Of a stretch of DNA of 47,069 nt, positions 28,693 through 38,741 are shown piece by piece. This DNA is from Methylobacter sp. GTDB lineage: Bacteria > Pseudomonadota > Gammaproteobacteria > Methylococcales > Methylomonadaceae. Under the pieces are notes generated by a model. The model worked only from the letters and a program-made list of their open reading frames with translations, ran no database searches and was not told the DNA's origin. A program made the position numbers and the translations under genes. Within the stretch, counting starts at the first letter, position 1; the number at the start of each line of letters is the position of its first letter. The stretch spans positions 1 through 47,069 of the forward strand of contig JAQUOU010000026.1 of assembly GCA_028716975.1 (NCBI GenBank). Reading direction: 5' to 3'.

Positions 28693-29115
28693 TCAAGAAA
28701 CCGGGACACCCAATTTTTCAAACAAAATGGCGGGCGATTCAAAACACATTTCCTGGTTCAACATATTAACGGCAACCTGAATAGTATGGCCTTTAGTTAA
28801 TCTTGAGCCAGTGTTTTTATCTACAATAAGATAATCTATTTTCAGACGATTCTCCCATTCAACACAACAGCATTTTACAGTGAGGGCCTGACCAAACACG
28901 GCTGGTTTTGCGTAACGGATTCGTAGATCGATAACCGGCCAAGCATAGCCTGAATCGCGCATTTGCGGATAGTTATAGTCTATCTTTTCCAGCAAGGCGC
29001 AACGCGCGATTTCGAAATATTTGGCGTAATGCCCGTGCCAGACAACCTCCATCATATCAACATCATGAAAAGGAATTTCAATATCAATCGAGGTATGATG
29101 AAGGCTTTTATTCAC
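28693..29115 (-). CDS. Acyl-CoA/acyl-ACP thioesterase, 4HBT hotdog family
   Basis: This is a 140-residue hotdog thioesterase. The active-site region HDVDMMEVVWHGHYAKYFEIAR carries the family Asp and the V-x-H-x-x-Y-x-x-Y/F-x-E pattern. Members hydrolyse 4-hydroxybenzoyl-CoA, YbgC-type short acyl-CoA or polyene-ACP thioesters. It is followed closely by the LolA-like and MMPL genes, which argues for a role in making or releasing an exported acyl lipid rather than housekeeping YbgC function. Confidence 0.82.
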   Translation of the reverse strand: MNKSLHHTSIDIEIPFHDVDMMEVVWHGHYAKYFEIARCALLEKIDYNYPQMRDSGYAWPVIDLRIRYAKPAVFGQALTVKCCCVEWENRLKIDYLIVDKNTGSRLTKGHTIQVAVNMLNQEMCFESPAILFEKLGVPVS

Positions 29116-29158
29116 TGATAAAAAGAGAAATTAGAAAAACTCCGGGCTTATCCAGCCA

Positions 29159-32100
29159 CTACGGCTTCGATGAATGAATCAGAACATTATCTTTGACTGT
29201 TACTGCAACCGTCATTTTGGACAGTGGTCTGGAGCTTTCGCCATCCGCTGCTTTGTTTAGCATAGGTGAAAGCGTAGGTTTTAGAAATTTTATTATTTGT
29301 ACCGGCAACGAGCTGGTAAATTGATAATGTTCCGCCTCGGGCCCTGCAACATAAGCCGTGATGACGCCAAAAAAACGTTCACCAAGGAAAAACGCAAAAG
29401 TGGCGGCACGGCTGATGAATCTGGATTCAAGCAAACGGCCTCCGTCCCCCCATACTTCCAGACGGTGATCGCCTGTTCCGGTTTTACCTCCCACTGCCAT
29501 AGGCTTACCATCAGGATCGGTGTAGACTCCTCTTAACCGTGAAGCCGTTCCACCCTCCACCACACCCATAAGCGCGCTACGCGCAACCCTTGTAATCTCA
29601 GGTGCAAGCACGAGTTGCCCTTGCTCAGGAAATTTGTTCAATACGGTTTCATAAGGCGTTGCTTCAGCGTAATGCAAGCTCTCAAAACGAACAACCGGTA
29701 ATTTGATACCCTCATTCTGCAAAATACCCATGAGTTCGGCCAAGGCGGCGGGTCTATCACCGGAAGCGCCTATGGATGTTGCATAAGAGGGTGTCAATTT
29801 CCCGAATGGATAGCCTAGCCGTTGCCACGCATTATGGATTTCTTTAAACGCATCTACTTCCAGCAAGCTCATGATACGTCGTTGTTGACCGCCTTTCCGC
29901 CTGCTTTTGAGAAGCCATCTATATACTTCCTGGCGTTTTTCGGCACTTGCCTCAATAACTTCCTCACGTGTAGCATCGGGATGCTCCGCCAGATAACAGG
30001 CCAGCCATAATTCAAGCGGGTGAATTTTGGTAATAAAACCCTGATCCTGTAAATCAAATTTCTCCACGGAGTATTTATCGTACAAATTGTAAATATCTTC
30101 ATTAATCAAAGCGGTTTTCGTTAAGTGGGCATTCAAATACTGGCTTAAAGCGTACTCGTCATGGTTTGGGTAAATTGCCCGATAAAGCATGGTAAGACGT
30201 GACGGTTTGGCAAGAACCCTGCGGGTAAGCAGACTCAAAGCTTCTGCTGCACTCTTGCCCTGGTATTTAGCATAAAAACGCTGCAAATAAACGCGCCCTT
30301 CACGGTCTGCGAAGCGTTGCAGATATTCTTTGCGCCGAGGATCATCAGGAAGTTCAAGCCAGCGCGCTATGCCTTCTGGCTTATAGAGATGGTGATAGAC
30401 CAAGTCACGCATCAGGCGGATGAAAACCAGGTTTACCGAATCGCGCAAAGCATGCTTTACCGACATGATTTTGAGATCTTCGGCTTTATCAAAATTATTG
30501 AAATGATGAATACCGCCGCCGGTAAAAAAACTCTCCCCGGCACTGGCCGAATAGCGCCTGTCCAGCGCTAAACTAAGTAAATCCTCCAGATTTATTTTTG
30601 GCTGCAGGCGAAGCTGTTCAATGACCCAGGCAGCCAGATAATCACGAGGATGCAGTTCAACACGGCTCAGCTCCTGGAATGAAAGATCTTTGTATTGCCG
30701 GTAAACCTCAGTAATAAGTTCAAGATAATGCACCATAGTACGCAATTTGGCTGTAGAGCCAAGATCCAGCCTTATTCCTTCATTTATATCCAGCGGCTGA
30801 TCATAATTATCAGTTTGGACGCGCAAAAGATTACCCGCAGTTCCACGTTCAAATAACATAAGACTGTAAATTACCCGCGATAGGTCGGTGTTTTCATTAA
30901 GCAGCCTGAATCCCAAGACTCCTGCCGCACGAGCCTCATCAGGTTTGCTTAATCGGCGTAAAGCATTAGAAACAGCCTGCTGTGTAGGGTAGTCAAGTGT
31001 GGTTTTAACGGTTAAATCGAGACGATCCAGATCATAGATAGATTTTACGCCAAGGGTTTTGGCAAGGCGGGTTCGCAGTACTGTTTGCGTCTTTTTTTCA
31101 GTCATAAACCGTGGAATCGTCTGCTCCAATCTCACAGGGCGGGATATAGAAGCCTGTAAGGCGGCATCCCTTAATGATGCAGAAATAATCCCCTGTTCCG
31201 CCAATACGCGCAAATAGCTGTTGGTAAGATTCTGCAGGACATTATAGCCTGCCCCCAAAAGATAGGATGGTCTTCTTTGTGATAATAATATGCTGAGTAC
31301 CTGACGATAGGCTTGGGCCTGCCGGGGAGTAATCCGTTCAGAGGAATTGATCAGGTTTGGGTTAAGCAGTTTGTTAACCTCGTTAAAATCAGCGCCGAAC
31401 CATGCCGATAAACCATCGCCCAAACCATGAACTTCTCCCAATTTCGGCGTCGCGGCAAGAGGCATTGAATTTAAATAAGAAAGGGCAATTGCCCTGCGCA
31501 TTTCACGGGTATCGGGCCCCTGCATATAGGCGCGCACCGATGCGCTGCCCATTTGACGAAACTTATCCACTATCGAATTAGTGTATCCGTTCTGCGAATG
31601 CCGGTATTTTTCTAATTGTGTAGCCAATGTACTGCCGCCCGGCACATTAATATCCGCGCCTAATTTATGCGCCATCATTTGCAACCCGGCATAGCCTAAA
31701 CGATCCCATTCGACTGCAGGATTAATATTTGTGTGGATGTCGTCGAGTAATTCCCGATTCTCAATAAAAAGCAGGGTATACAGCACTAGCGGAGGTATGG
31801 AATTAAAATCCGGGTAGCCGTGGGTAGGATAAGCTGAACTGAACACGGTCTGATTTGTCTGGTCCATTATGCGAAGTCCGGCCTGGGTTTTCTCATGATA
31901 GATAGTGAACAAACCGTAATCGCTTAACTGTGTCATCATTGGCGAAGAGGATGCCTGAGCTGTAATGTTGAAGCCGGCCTTCTCCAAACGCGTAATCATG
32001 TCCGGTAATAGGGCATAGCCCAGCCGTTGATCATAAGGTCCATACTCGGGATAGCGTATCGATGAGCTGGGCCCGGAATTAAGTTTGAAACTTAATTGCT

Positions 32101-32248
32101 TGCTTATTGCGGAAAGATAATGTGCCTGATATTTTGAAGTTTTAACTTCTTCTTTCAAAATCTTGACGAAAATACCACCAATTCCGACCAATATGGCCAG
32201 AATGCTCAATGGCAGAATTAGATTAGTTAATCGTTTATTCTTCGACAT
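29159..32248 (-). CDS. Divergent class A penicillin-binding protein (GT51 + transpeptidase)
   Basis: This is a 1029-residue bifunctional peptidoglycan synthase. It has an N-terminal anchor helix (8-30), a glycosyltransferase-51 domain with catalytic E163 in IENRELL and GGSTLATQLEKYR (204-216), and a transpeptidase domain with S498-T-A-K501, S604-V-N606 and K922-T-G. Spacing is abnormal: about 316 residues separate SVN and KTG, against roughly 120 in E. coli PBP1b, because of a helical insertion around 610-815. It is neither PBP1a nor PBP1b by features. The start ATG at 32248 is followed by a basic N terminus. It stands alone upstream of the thioesterase gene. Confidence 0.85.
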   Translation of the reverse strand: MSKNKRLTNLILPLSILAILVGIGGIFVKILKEEVKTSKYQAHYLSAISKQLSFKLNSGPSSSIRYPEYGPYDQRLGYALLPDMITRLEKAGFNITAQASSSPMMTQLSDYGLFTIYHEKTQAGLRIMDQTNQTVFSSAYPTHGYPDFNSIPPLVLYTLLFIENRELLDDIHTNINPAVEWDRLGYAGLQMMAHKLGADINVPGGSTLATQLEKYRHSQNGYTNSIVDKFRQMGSASVRAYMQGPDTREMRRAIALSYLNSMPLAATPKLGEVHGLGDGLSAWFGADFNEVNKLLNPNLINSSERITPRQAQAYRQVLSILLSQRRPSYLLGAGYNVLQNLTNSYLRVLAEQGIISASLRDAALQASISRPVRLEQTIPRFMTEKKTQTVLRTRLAKTLGVKSIYDLDRLDLTVKTTLDYPTQQAVSNALRRLSKPDEARAAGVLGFRLLNENTDLSRVIYSLMLFERGTAGNLLRVQTDNYDQPLDINEGIRLDLGSTAKLRTMVHYLELITEVYRQYKDLSFQELSRVELHPRDYLAAWVIEQLRLQPKINLEDLLSLALDRRYSASAGESFFTGGGIHHFNNFDKAEDLKIMSVKHALRDSVNLVFIRLMRDLVYHHLYKPEGIARWLELPDDPRRKEYLQRFADREGRVYLQRFYAKYQGKSAAEALSLLTRRVLAKPSRLTMLYRAIYPNHDEYALSQYLNAHLTKTALINEDIYNLYDKYSVEKFDLQDQGFITKIHPLELWLACYLAEHPDATREEVIEASAEKRQEVYRWLLKSRRKGGQQRRIMSLLEVDAFKEIHNAWQRLGYPFGKLTPSYATSIGASGDRPAALAELMGILQNEGIKLPVVRFESLHYAEATPYETVLNKFPEQGQLVLAPEITRVARSALMGVVEGGTASRLRGVYTDPDGKPMAVGGKTGTGDHRLEVWGDGGRLLESRFISRAATFAFFLGERFFGVITAYVAGPEAEHYQFTSSLPVQIIKFLKPTLSPMLNKAADGESSRPLSKMTVAVTVKDNVLIHSSKP

Positions 32249-32615
32249 TATTGACCACTTTATTCAAAACGTGAACTCTCTATTTCTTCAGTGGTCTGTA
32301 AATTGATGGAGCGGAATTTATCAAGTATTTTGTCTTTAATAGGAGCATCAAGGCGAAGTATTCATTAATCGGACATACAGGTGGTGGGGATTGGTTCCTA
32401 TAGACAAATAGGCTGTGCTCAATGATTATAGCAAATAAAGAGAATAGTTCCGTGCCAGTCGGCCTATATTTAATCGGCTACATTGCTTAACTTAAAATTC
32501 CAACTATATTTTTCTATAAAGATAAAAGAGTTATGAGAAGATTTTTTATCAAAAATAGTTAGCACAGTGACCCCTTATTTTTACAAAAAAATTAAGTGAA
32601 ATCATGTCAGTCTAA
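32249..32615. other. Intergenic DNA without a recognisable gene
   Basis: This AT-rich region lies between two divergent units. I see no RNA gene, no clear terminator and no convincing small reading frame. It presumably contains the promoter of the PBP gene. Confidence 0.5.
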
Positions 32616-32774
32616 GGCTTACTAGATAAATATTATGTTTATCAATCTGATCTTTCTTCGCTTAATCGTCCGGATAGTGCTGCAAGAATGCCGCCGGATG
32701 TTAAAAACCACATTCAGTCCGAGTTATTAACCAAACTCGATAAAGAGCGGAAGATTCAATTTTATGAAAGTTGA
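32616..32774 (+). pseudogene. Coding remnant, 52 codons without a start
   Basis: The frame is open from just after a TAA at 32613 to TGA at 32772 and has strong coding character (YQSDLSSLNRPDSAARMPPD, then IQSELLTKLDKERKIQFYES). It has no plausible start codon near its head. It looks like the 3' end of a gene whose front has been lost, overlapping the start of the sensor kinase. No family is recognised. Confidence 0.35.
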
Positions 32775-34694
32775 AACAGATGACAACCCGGTAACTCCAC
32801 TTGAGCAAGGAACTGCTCAAGCAATCCTCGAAGCCCAAACAATCATTGATACCGCGACCTATATTTCGATTAAGGAAAACGCGCAACATTTCCAAGCCAT
32901 TGTAGATAATGTATTTGATGGCTTTGTCACTATTGATGAGCACGGAATAATATTATTCTTTAACCGTGCCCCAGAACATATTTTTGGCTATGCGGCTCAT
33001 GAAGTCATCGGCCAATATCTCCATATGCTGATGCCGGAGCCTTATCACAGCGAACATGACGGCTATCTCAAGCATTACATTAATACGGGGGAAGCCAAAG
33101 TTATCGGCATAGGCCGTGAAATTGAAGGAAAGCGTAAGGATGGCGCGATATTTCCAATGGAATTAGCCGTCAGTGAAATGTGGATTGACGGCAATCGTAT
33201 GTTTATCGGTTCAGTACGGGATATTACCGAACGTACAGCTTTAGAGCGCGTGAAGAATGAATTTTTTCCATCATCAGCCATGAATTACGCACGCCGTTAA
33301 CGTCTCTATTCAGGGTTCATTGGGATTAGTCCTGGGCGGCGCCACAGGCGATTTGAGCGCTGAAAACAAAAACCTGCTAAACATCGCCAACAAGAATTGC
33401 CTGAGATTGGTGCGCTTGATCAATACTATTCTTGATGTTGAAAAATTTGAATCCGGTACTATGGATTTAGATGTGGAACCCATTGAAATCATGCCGCTGG
33501 TTCAACAAACGCTGGAAAGCAATCAAGCCTATGCTGACGCATTTGGTGTTACCTTTTCAATTACCGCCTCAACCCCAGGAACCTTCGTGCTGGCAAACAG
33601 CGATTGGTTAATTCAGGTTTTGACCAATCTGTTATCAAACGCGGCAAAATTTTCTTTAACCGGCGGACGGGTTGAGGTCTCGGTATCCGTAGCAGGACAA
33701 TATATGCCTTGGCGGTGACCGATTATGGCGAAGGAATTAAGGAAGAATTCAAGAATCATATTTTTAAGAAATTTTCCCAGCAAGATTCATCCAATACCCG
33801 GCAAAAAGGAGGAACCGGGCTTGGCTTGACCATTTGTAAAGCCATCATCGAAAAGTTGGGCGGTAAAATAGATTATGAAAGCGAAGTAAATAAAAAACCA
33901 GTTTTTTCTTTACGTTACCCATTATGCAACACTCGGCAGTTCCGCCTGTTGCTGAAATTCCAGAGCAATATAAAGAACATTTACTAATCCTGGAGGACGA
34001 TTCCAATGTTGCCGATCTGCTCAAACTGATTCTGGAAGAGCAAGGCTATTCAGCCCATATTGCTTATAACGCCGAACAGGCAAAGCAGCTGCTCAAAGAC
34101 GATCAGTACGATATATTGACCCTGGATTTATTGTTGCCTGGTCAAAGCGGTATTGATTTTTTCAGAGAACTGCGGAGTATGAAACAATTTCAAAATATCC
34201 CCGTGATAGTCATATCGTCTGTCAGTGATAAATGGATGAAGGACTTTTATGAAGATCCGCTTTCCGTAGTTGATTGGCTTGAAAAACCAGTTGATAAAGT
34301 TCGGCTGGGCCAAGCCATATCTCTGGCATTGGAGAAAAAACGCCGTACTGCGAGAATCCTGCATATAGAAGATGACCAGGATATCAAGCATATTATCTGC
34401 AGCCTGCTACAAAATGTCGCTGAAGTTGATGTTGCATGCGATCTGGCAATTGCTAAAGAGAAGCTGCATCAGGATTATGACCTGGTAATTCTGGACTTAC
34501 CACTGCCTGATGGTTCCGGCGAAACTTTACTGCCTGTATTACAGCTTAGGGATATTCCGGTAGTCATTTTTTCTGCCAAAGAGATTGACTCCGCTGATAT
34601 GCCTCATGCCTGCGCACATTTTGTAAAATCAAAGACCAGCAACCTGATGCTGATTAATAAAATAAATTCCATTCTTAAAAATAAACGCCGGTGA
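32764..34694 (+). pseudogene. Hybrid sensor kinase PAS-HisKA-HATPase-REC-REC, with multiple frameshifts
   Basis: Read through its frameshifts the gene encodes about 640 residues: PAS (about 40-160; IVDNVFDGFVTIDEHG), HisKA with the SHELRTPLTS box, HATPase (N-box NLLSNAAKFS, G1 VTDYGEGI, G2 GGTGLGLTI) and two receiver domains (LILEDDSNVAD/ILTLD; ILHIEDDQD/LVILD). Frame breaks are visible at the T6 run 33262-33267 (one T short, just before SHELR), TCTCT 33303-33307 (extra CT), about 33706-33710 (one base short) and A6 33892-33897 (one A short). The pieces 32764-33300, 33320-33718, 33709-33900 and 33924-34694 are separately open. The last piece, with both receivers, could still be translated from an internal ATG at 33924. 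Confidence 0.75.
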
Positions 34695-34794
34695 CTGATC
34701 AAATAGCACAGAACAGAAAATCCCCGTAAAAAGTAAAAAGCTCATTTTAAACAAAATGCCCGGAAACAAGAGCAGAAGATTATAAGAGGAATCA

Positions 34795-35177
34795 GTGAAG
34801 AGGAAAAAAGTCCTTTATGTTGAGGATGAACCCGATGTTCAGACTATTGCCAAAATCGCATTAGAAACAGTAGGCGACTTTACAGTAAAAATTTGTGGTT
34901 CCGGGGAAGAGGCACTTAAGGTTGTGAGCGAGTTCGCCCCGATATTATCATGCTGGATGTCATGATGCCTGGCATGGATGGACTACAGACATTTACGGCA
35001 CTAATGCAGAATCCGCAAAGCCGCCAGATACCCGTGGTGTTTACGACTGCTAAAGTACAGAGCCATGAAATTCAACATTATCTCGAATTGGGGGCAGCGG
35101 ATGTGATTTCAAAACCTTTCAATGCCATGACTTTAGCGGATAATGTACAAACTATTCTAAGCCTGAGCTATGATTGA
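34795..35177 (+). pseudogene. Single-domain response regulator (CheY-like), frameshifted
   Basis: The start is GTG 34795 with AGAGGA four bases upstream: KKVLYVEDEPDVQTIAKIAL. After VVSEFAP the frame breaks at the C4 run 34937-34940; one more base gives DIIMLDVMMPGMDG with the phospho-acceptor Asp, and the remainder (VFTTAKVQ, ISKPFN with the conserved Thr and Lys) runs to TGA 35177. A receiver of about 127 residues without an output domain would be expected. The next gene starts one base after this stop, so both belong to one operon. Confidence 0.7.
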
Positions 35178-35178
35178 C

Positions 35179-36817
35179 ATGACCCATGCCCCTCCGGGCA
35201 AATCAAGCAAAAACTTGAAACGCTGCGCCGTGCTTATGCGCAGGAACTACCATCAAAAATATCAGCGATTAAAGCTGAATGGCAACGCATACAATTAAAA
35301 CCCACCCAATATGCTATTAATGAGCTCATTCTGAAGATCCACAACCTTCGCGGTTCCGGTGCGACTTTTGGCTTTCCTGAAGTCAGTGCGATGGCGCATA
35401 AATTGGAAGATGCGCTTCACTTTATGCATTTGAATCATACTTCTCCAGAAGAGACCGTGGAGGCGCTTTTTCTCGCTTTGGAGAAGGCTGCCCACACAGT
35501 CCCTCAAATGGAGATTGATCACATACTGCCTTTGACAAGAACCAGACAGGCAACTAAAAATACTCCCCGGATATTGTTAATATGCGATAAGCCTGCGATT
35601 GCCGATGATTTGAATGCCCAGCTTAATAAGCACGCCATAAGCACAGAGATTATTGAATCATCGGCGAATCTTCTGCCGCTGATCGAAAAAATCCATATTG
35701 ATGCTATTGTGATTGAATTAAGCCCATCCGCTGATCCATCTGTTGAGCTTTCGAGACTGCAAGGCATTACGCGCTTACTAGAGCACCCTCCGTCTCTTAT
35801 TGTTATCTCTGAACGGGATGACTTATATAGTCGTTTAAACGCTGTCAGGGCTGGAGTCGGCGCCTTCTTTTCCAAGCCTGTGCATGTACAGGAACTGGCG
35901 GATTTTATCCGTTCACGGCAGCTAATACTCAGCGAGCCCGCTTTCCGTATATTAATTGTCGACGATTATGCGCAAGTCGCCCATCATACCGCCTTGATAC
36001 TGCAACGGGCGAAAATGGAAACGTGCGTGGAAACCGATCCGATGAAAGTATTGGAATTATTAACAATCTTCCATCCGGAATTGATTCTACTGGATTTGAA
36101 TATGCCTGGATGTAATGGCTTGGAATTGGCTAGCGTGATCCGGCAACATTGCATATATACCGGCACAACCATCGTGTTTTTCTCTGAAGAAACGGCTATT
36201 GATCGGCATATAGATGCACTAAAAGCAGGAGGAGATGAGTTTTTTATTAAGTCAATGGGGCCTAAACGATTGGTGGCCGCTGTTGAGGCCAAGGCCAAAC
36301 GTTCCAGAACCATTAAACGCCTGATGTTGCGCGATGGCTTAACCGGCCTGCTAAATCGGGCAAGTTTTGATGAACGATTACAATGGGAAATTACCAAAAG
36401 CAGACGATTAGCCACCAATTTTTCTTATGTCATGCTGGATTTGGGCCATTTTAAAAGTATCAATGACCAATTTGGCCATCGAGCCGGCGATGAAGTTCTT
36501 AGTTTTTAGGTCTGCTTCTTACTCAGCGGCTTCGGGCAGTAGATACAGCCGGGCGTTATGGCGGAGAAGAGCTGGCAATAATATTGCCCAATACTGATGC
36601 CGCCATGGCCGAGCGTCTTGTTAACGAACTCCTGCTCAAATTCAGCACTATTAAATTTAGCAACCAGGATAATAAATTTTCCGCTACCTTTAGCGCAGGT
36701 ATTGCCGAATATCCTTGCTTTTATGATCTCGCCGCTTTAGTCGAAGCGGCCGATCAGGCTATGTATCAGGCTAAAGCGGAAGGCAGAAATCGGGTTTGCG
36801 TCGCTGGCAATATTTAG
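35179..36817 (+). pseudogene. HPt-REC-REC-GGDEF diguanylate cyclase, frameshifted
   Basis: Read through, this is about 545 residues: an HPt domain with the phospho-accepting His in KIHNLRGSGATFGF; a degenerate receiver whose acceptor Asp is replaced (AIVIELSPS) but keeps SKPV; a second, intact receiver (RILIVDDYAQ, LILLDLNMPG); and a GGDEF domain with the active RYGGEEL loop. Two breaks are seen: near 35190-35198, between the ATG at 35179 and QIKQKLETL (one base short), and at the T5 run 36503-36507 after GDEVLSF (one T short), which separates the catalytic loop. As it stands the protein from 35391 to 36509 lacks the GGEEL half. Confidence 0.75.
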
Positions 36818-37692
36818 CATCTCATAGCCCCTTTGAATCTATATGAAACTGAACCCATGCCGCCTATTGACGCTGAGAAGTTTTCATATGCTGATATTGT
36901 TCCTTAAAAAGTCTCAGATAAGCTTATAGAATAAACGTCAATTTTTTTTACATTTTTACTTCTGCAATTACATTAATAATTGAAAGCGTTTCGTTTCCAT
37001 AAAAATTCCCCGGCATAAAAATGTTAACTCAACCATAACCGCACCAAGAATAAGCTCCTGTAATACTGCAATACCTAATAATTTTAGCGACACTAATCGG
37101 CTTGCATCCTTTATCGGGCCTTATTTGGTGAGAAATATTAGCAGGCCGGTAAAAAAACGTCCGAGGCAGAAATCCCTAAGAAAAGATCTGCAATTTTTAC
37201 AAATGAAAAACAAGCTCTCAAGATATCTTTAATTTCTTTGACTTTGCAGAAAAAACCGTTATATGAGTCTATTTTTATACCAAGCCACCGCTGTCAAGGA
37301 TCTTTACAATTTTTTCAAAAACATTGATAAATAACATAATTTAATATAATTAAAATAGATAACAACCTGTTATTAAAGTGTTTATCTAAATTGCATTTTA
37401 TTGGTATGCATTATGCTTTATTCTTCAAATGATATTAAATAATAAGTAATCATTGCTAAAAGTCGTATTTTCTAAAACTTCGATGAATCAACTTAATGCT
37501 TACTCTATAGGTATTTAATATTCAAATACTATTCTCCGTTCAAATTGATAATTATAAGTTGCTAATATTACAGTTTAAATAAGCGTGGAATAAAATTTTA
37601 ACTTCATAAAATATGGCAACCTATATAAACAACGCAGCCATTATGAAGGTAAAGATAAAAATAAATACTCATGCACTTATGGAAAGCTGTAA
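36818..37692. other. Long AT-rich intergenic region
   Basis: About 875 bases, very AT-rich, with several poly-A/T tracts. I see no RNA gene and no convincing protein apart from a possible 27-codon leader (37613-37696) whose stop overlaps the next gene's start as ATGA, without a good ribosome binding site. The composition matches that of the following orphan gene rather than the conserved genes around it. Confidence 0.4.
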
Positions 37693-38502
37693 ATGATTCG
37701 AAACTTAATGATTTTAGCTCTATTTTTTGGAATATCATTCATTTCCAATGGCGCTTCTGTTTCTGATTTTACTATTGTAAATACCGATAAGGATGAAGAA
37801 ACTGATTTTATAGACAGCAAAAGTAAACCGGAAGCCGCAAAATCTAATGATAACTATATTAAGAATGGCTATTTGAAAAATCTTAAACCTGAACAAAGTA
37901 CTTCATACAGATCAATACTGGAAAAAAATAAAATAATAAATATAAAACAAAATCCTTTTAGTTTTCAGGAGCTTTTCCTGGGCTCGTCAAATGGTCCCAA
38001 TTTTTTTAGCTTATTATCGCCTTCTGAAGGAATTAATGATGAAGGGTTAATTTATAATGCGATGGCTTGGGAAGAGATGAAATTATCCTTAAAAAATTTT
38101 GATACTGTTTGGAATAGCGTCGATGCATGGGCAACTATTTCCCTGATTGAATATATGGAAGACGCCAACTTATCAGTGATCAATTTACCGGACATTAATT
38201 CGAAGGAGGTACATAATGATTTGAAAAAATCCACTTCACAGATAAGAGATTCAAACTTTTCAACAAATTTTAATAATATAGCCTCTGCAGATCCTCTTAA
38301 TAAAGAAGAATCAACTTTATTATATAGGATTTTTAATTTCTCTTTTTTTTGGGAAGCGCTTTCTGACAACATAGTTCCCTTATTAATCTTGGCTACACTA
38401 TGGATATCAATAAAGATTCTAATTATATTTTTAAAGCCTAAAGCCTCCCAAAGCAAGAAAAGTTCGAAAAACAGAAGTATTGACGGGTTTATCGATCTTT
38501 AA
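37693..38502 (+). CDS. Hypothetical secreted, C-terminally membrane-anchored protein
   Basis: I do not recognise this 269-residue protein. It has an N-terminal signal peptide (MIRNLMILALFFGISFISNG), a polar Asn/Ser/Lys-rich body, a hydrophobic helix near residues 225-248 (VPLLILATLWISIKILIIFL), and a short basic tail (KPKASQSKKSSKNRS). The topology is therefore a periplasmic domain with a basic cytoplasmic tail. The gene is much more AT-rich than its neighbours, which suggests recent acquisition or an orphan. The start ATG overlaps the stop of a possible 27-codon leader. Confidence 0.6.
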   Translation: MIRNLMILALFFGISFISNGASVSDFTIVNTDKDEETDFIDSKSKPEAAKSNDNYIKNGYLKNLKPEQSTSYRSILEKNKIINIKQNPFSFQELFLGSSNGPNFFSLLSPSEGINDEGLIYNAMAWEEMKLSLKNFDTVWNSVDAWATISLIEYMEDANLSVINLPDINSKEVHNDLKKSTSQIRDSNFSTNFNNIASADPLNKEESTLLYRIFNFSFFWEALSDNIVPLLILATLWISIKILIIFLKPKASQSKKSSKNRSIDGFIDL

Positions 38503-38741
38503 GACCTTGAAAAGGATGTCGCATTCGCCCTTCCTTTATCAAAAATTAAAATGCGTAAGTTACATTGAATGCTGCTTCTTGCGAATTGGATTGGCTAATC
38601 TATATTCAGATATTAGCTGACACCAATGCGATATAGCGCCATAATTAGCCAAGAAGTCCTAAAGTACTTAGTTTAATATTAAATCTAACCTGTTAGAATA
38701 TCGTAAGTTTTACCATTTAACCTTATCCCTATAAGAGAAAT

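Noticed and set aside
35984-36418. 144-codon minus-strand frame
   Set aside because: It lies opposite recognisable receiver and GGDEF coding sequence on the plus strand.
33262-36507. Phase variation through homopolymers in the sensory genes
   Set aside because: Runs are only four to six bases, too short for efficient slippage switching; fixed mutation or sequencing error fits better.
38593-38630. Hairpin GCTAAT...ATTAGC before the GFA gene as a terminator
   Set aside because: Stem is AT-rich and interrupted, with no T-run.
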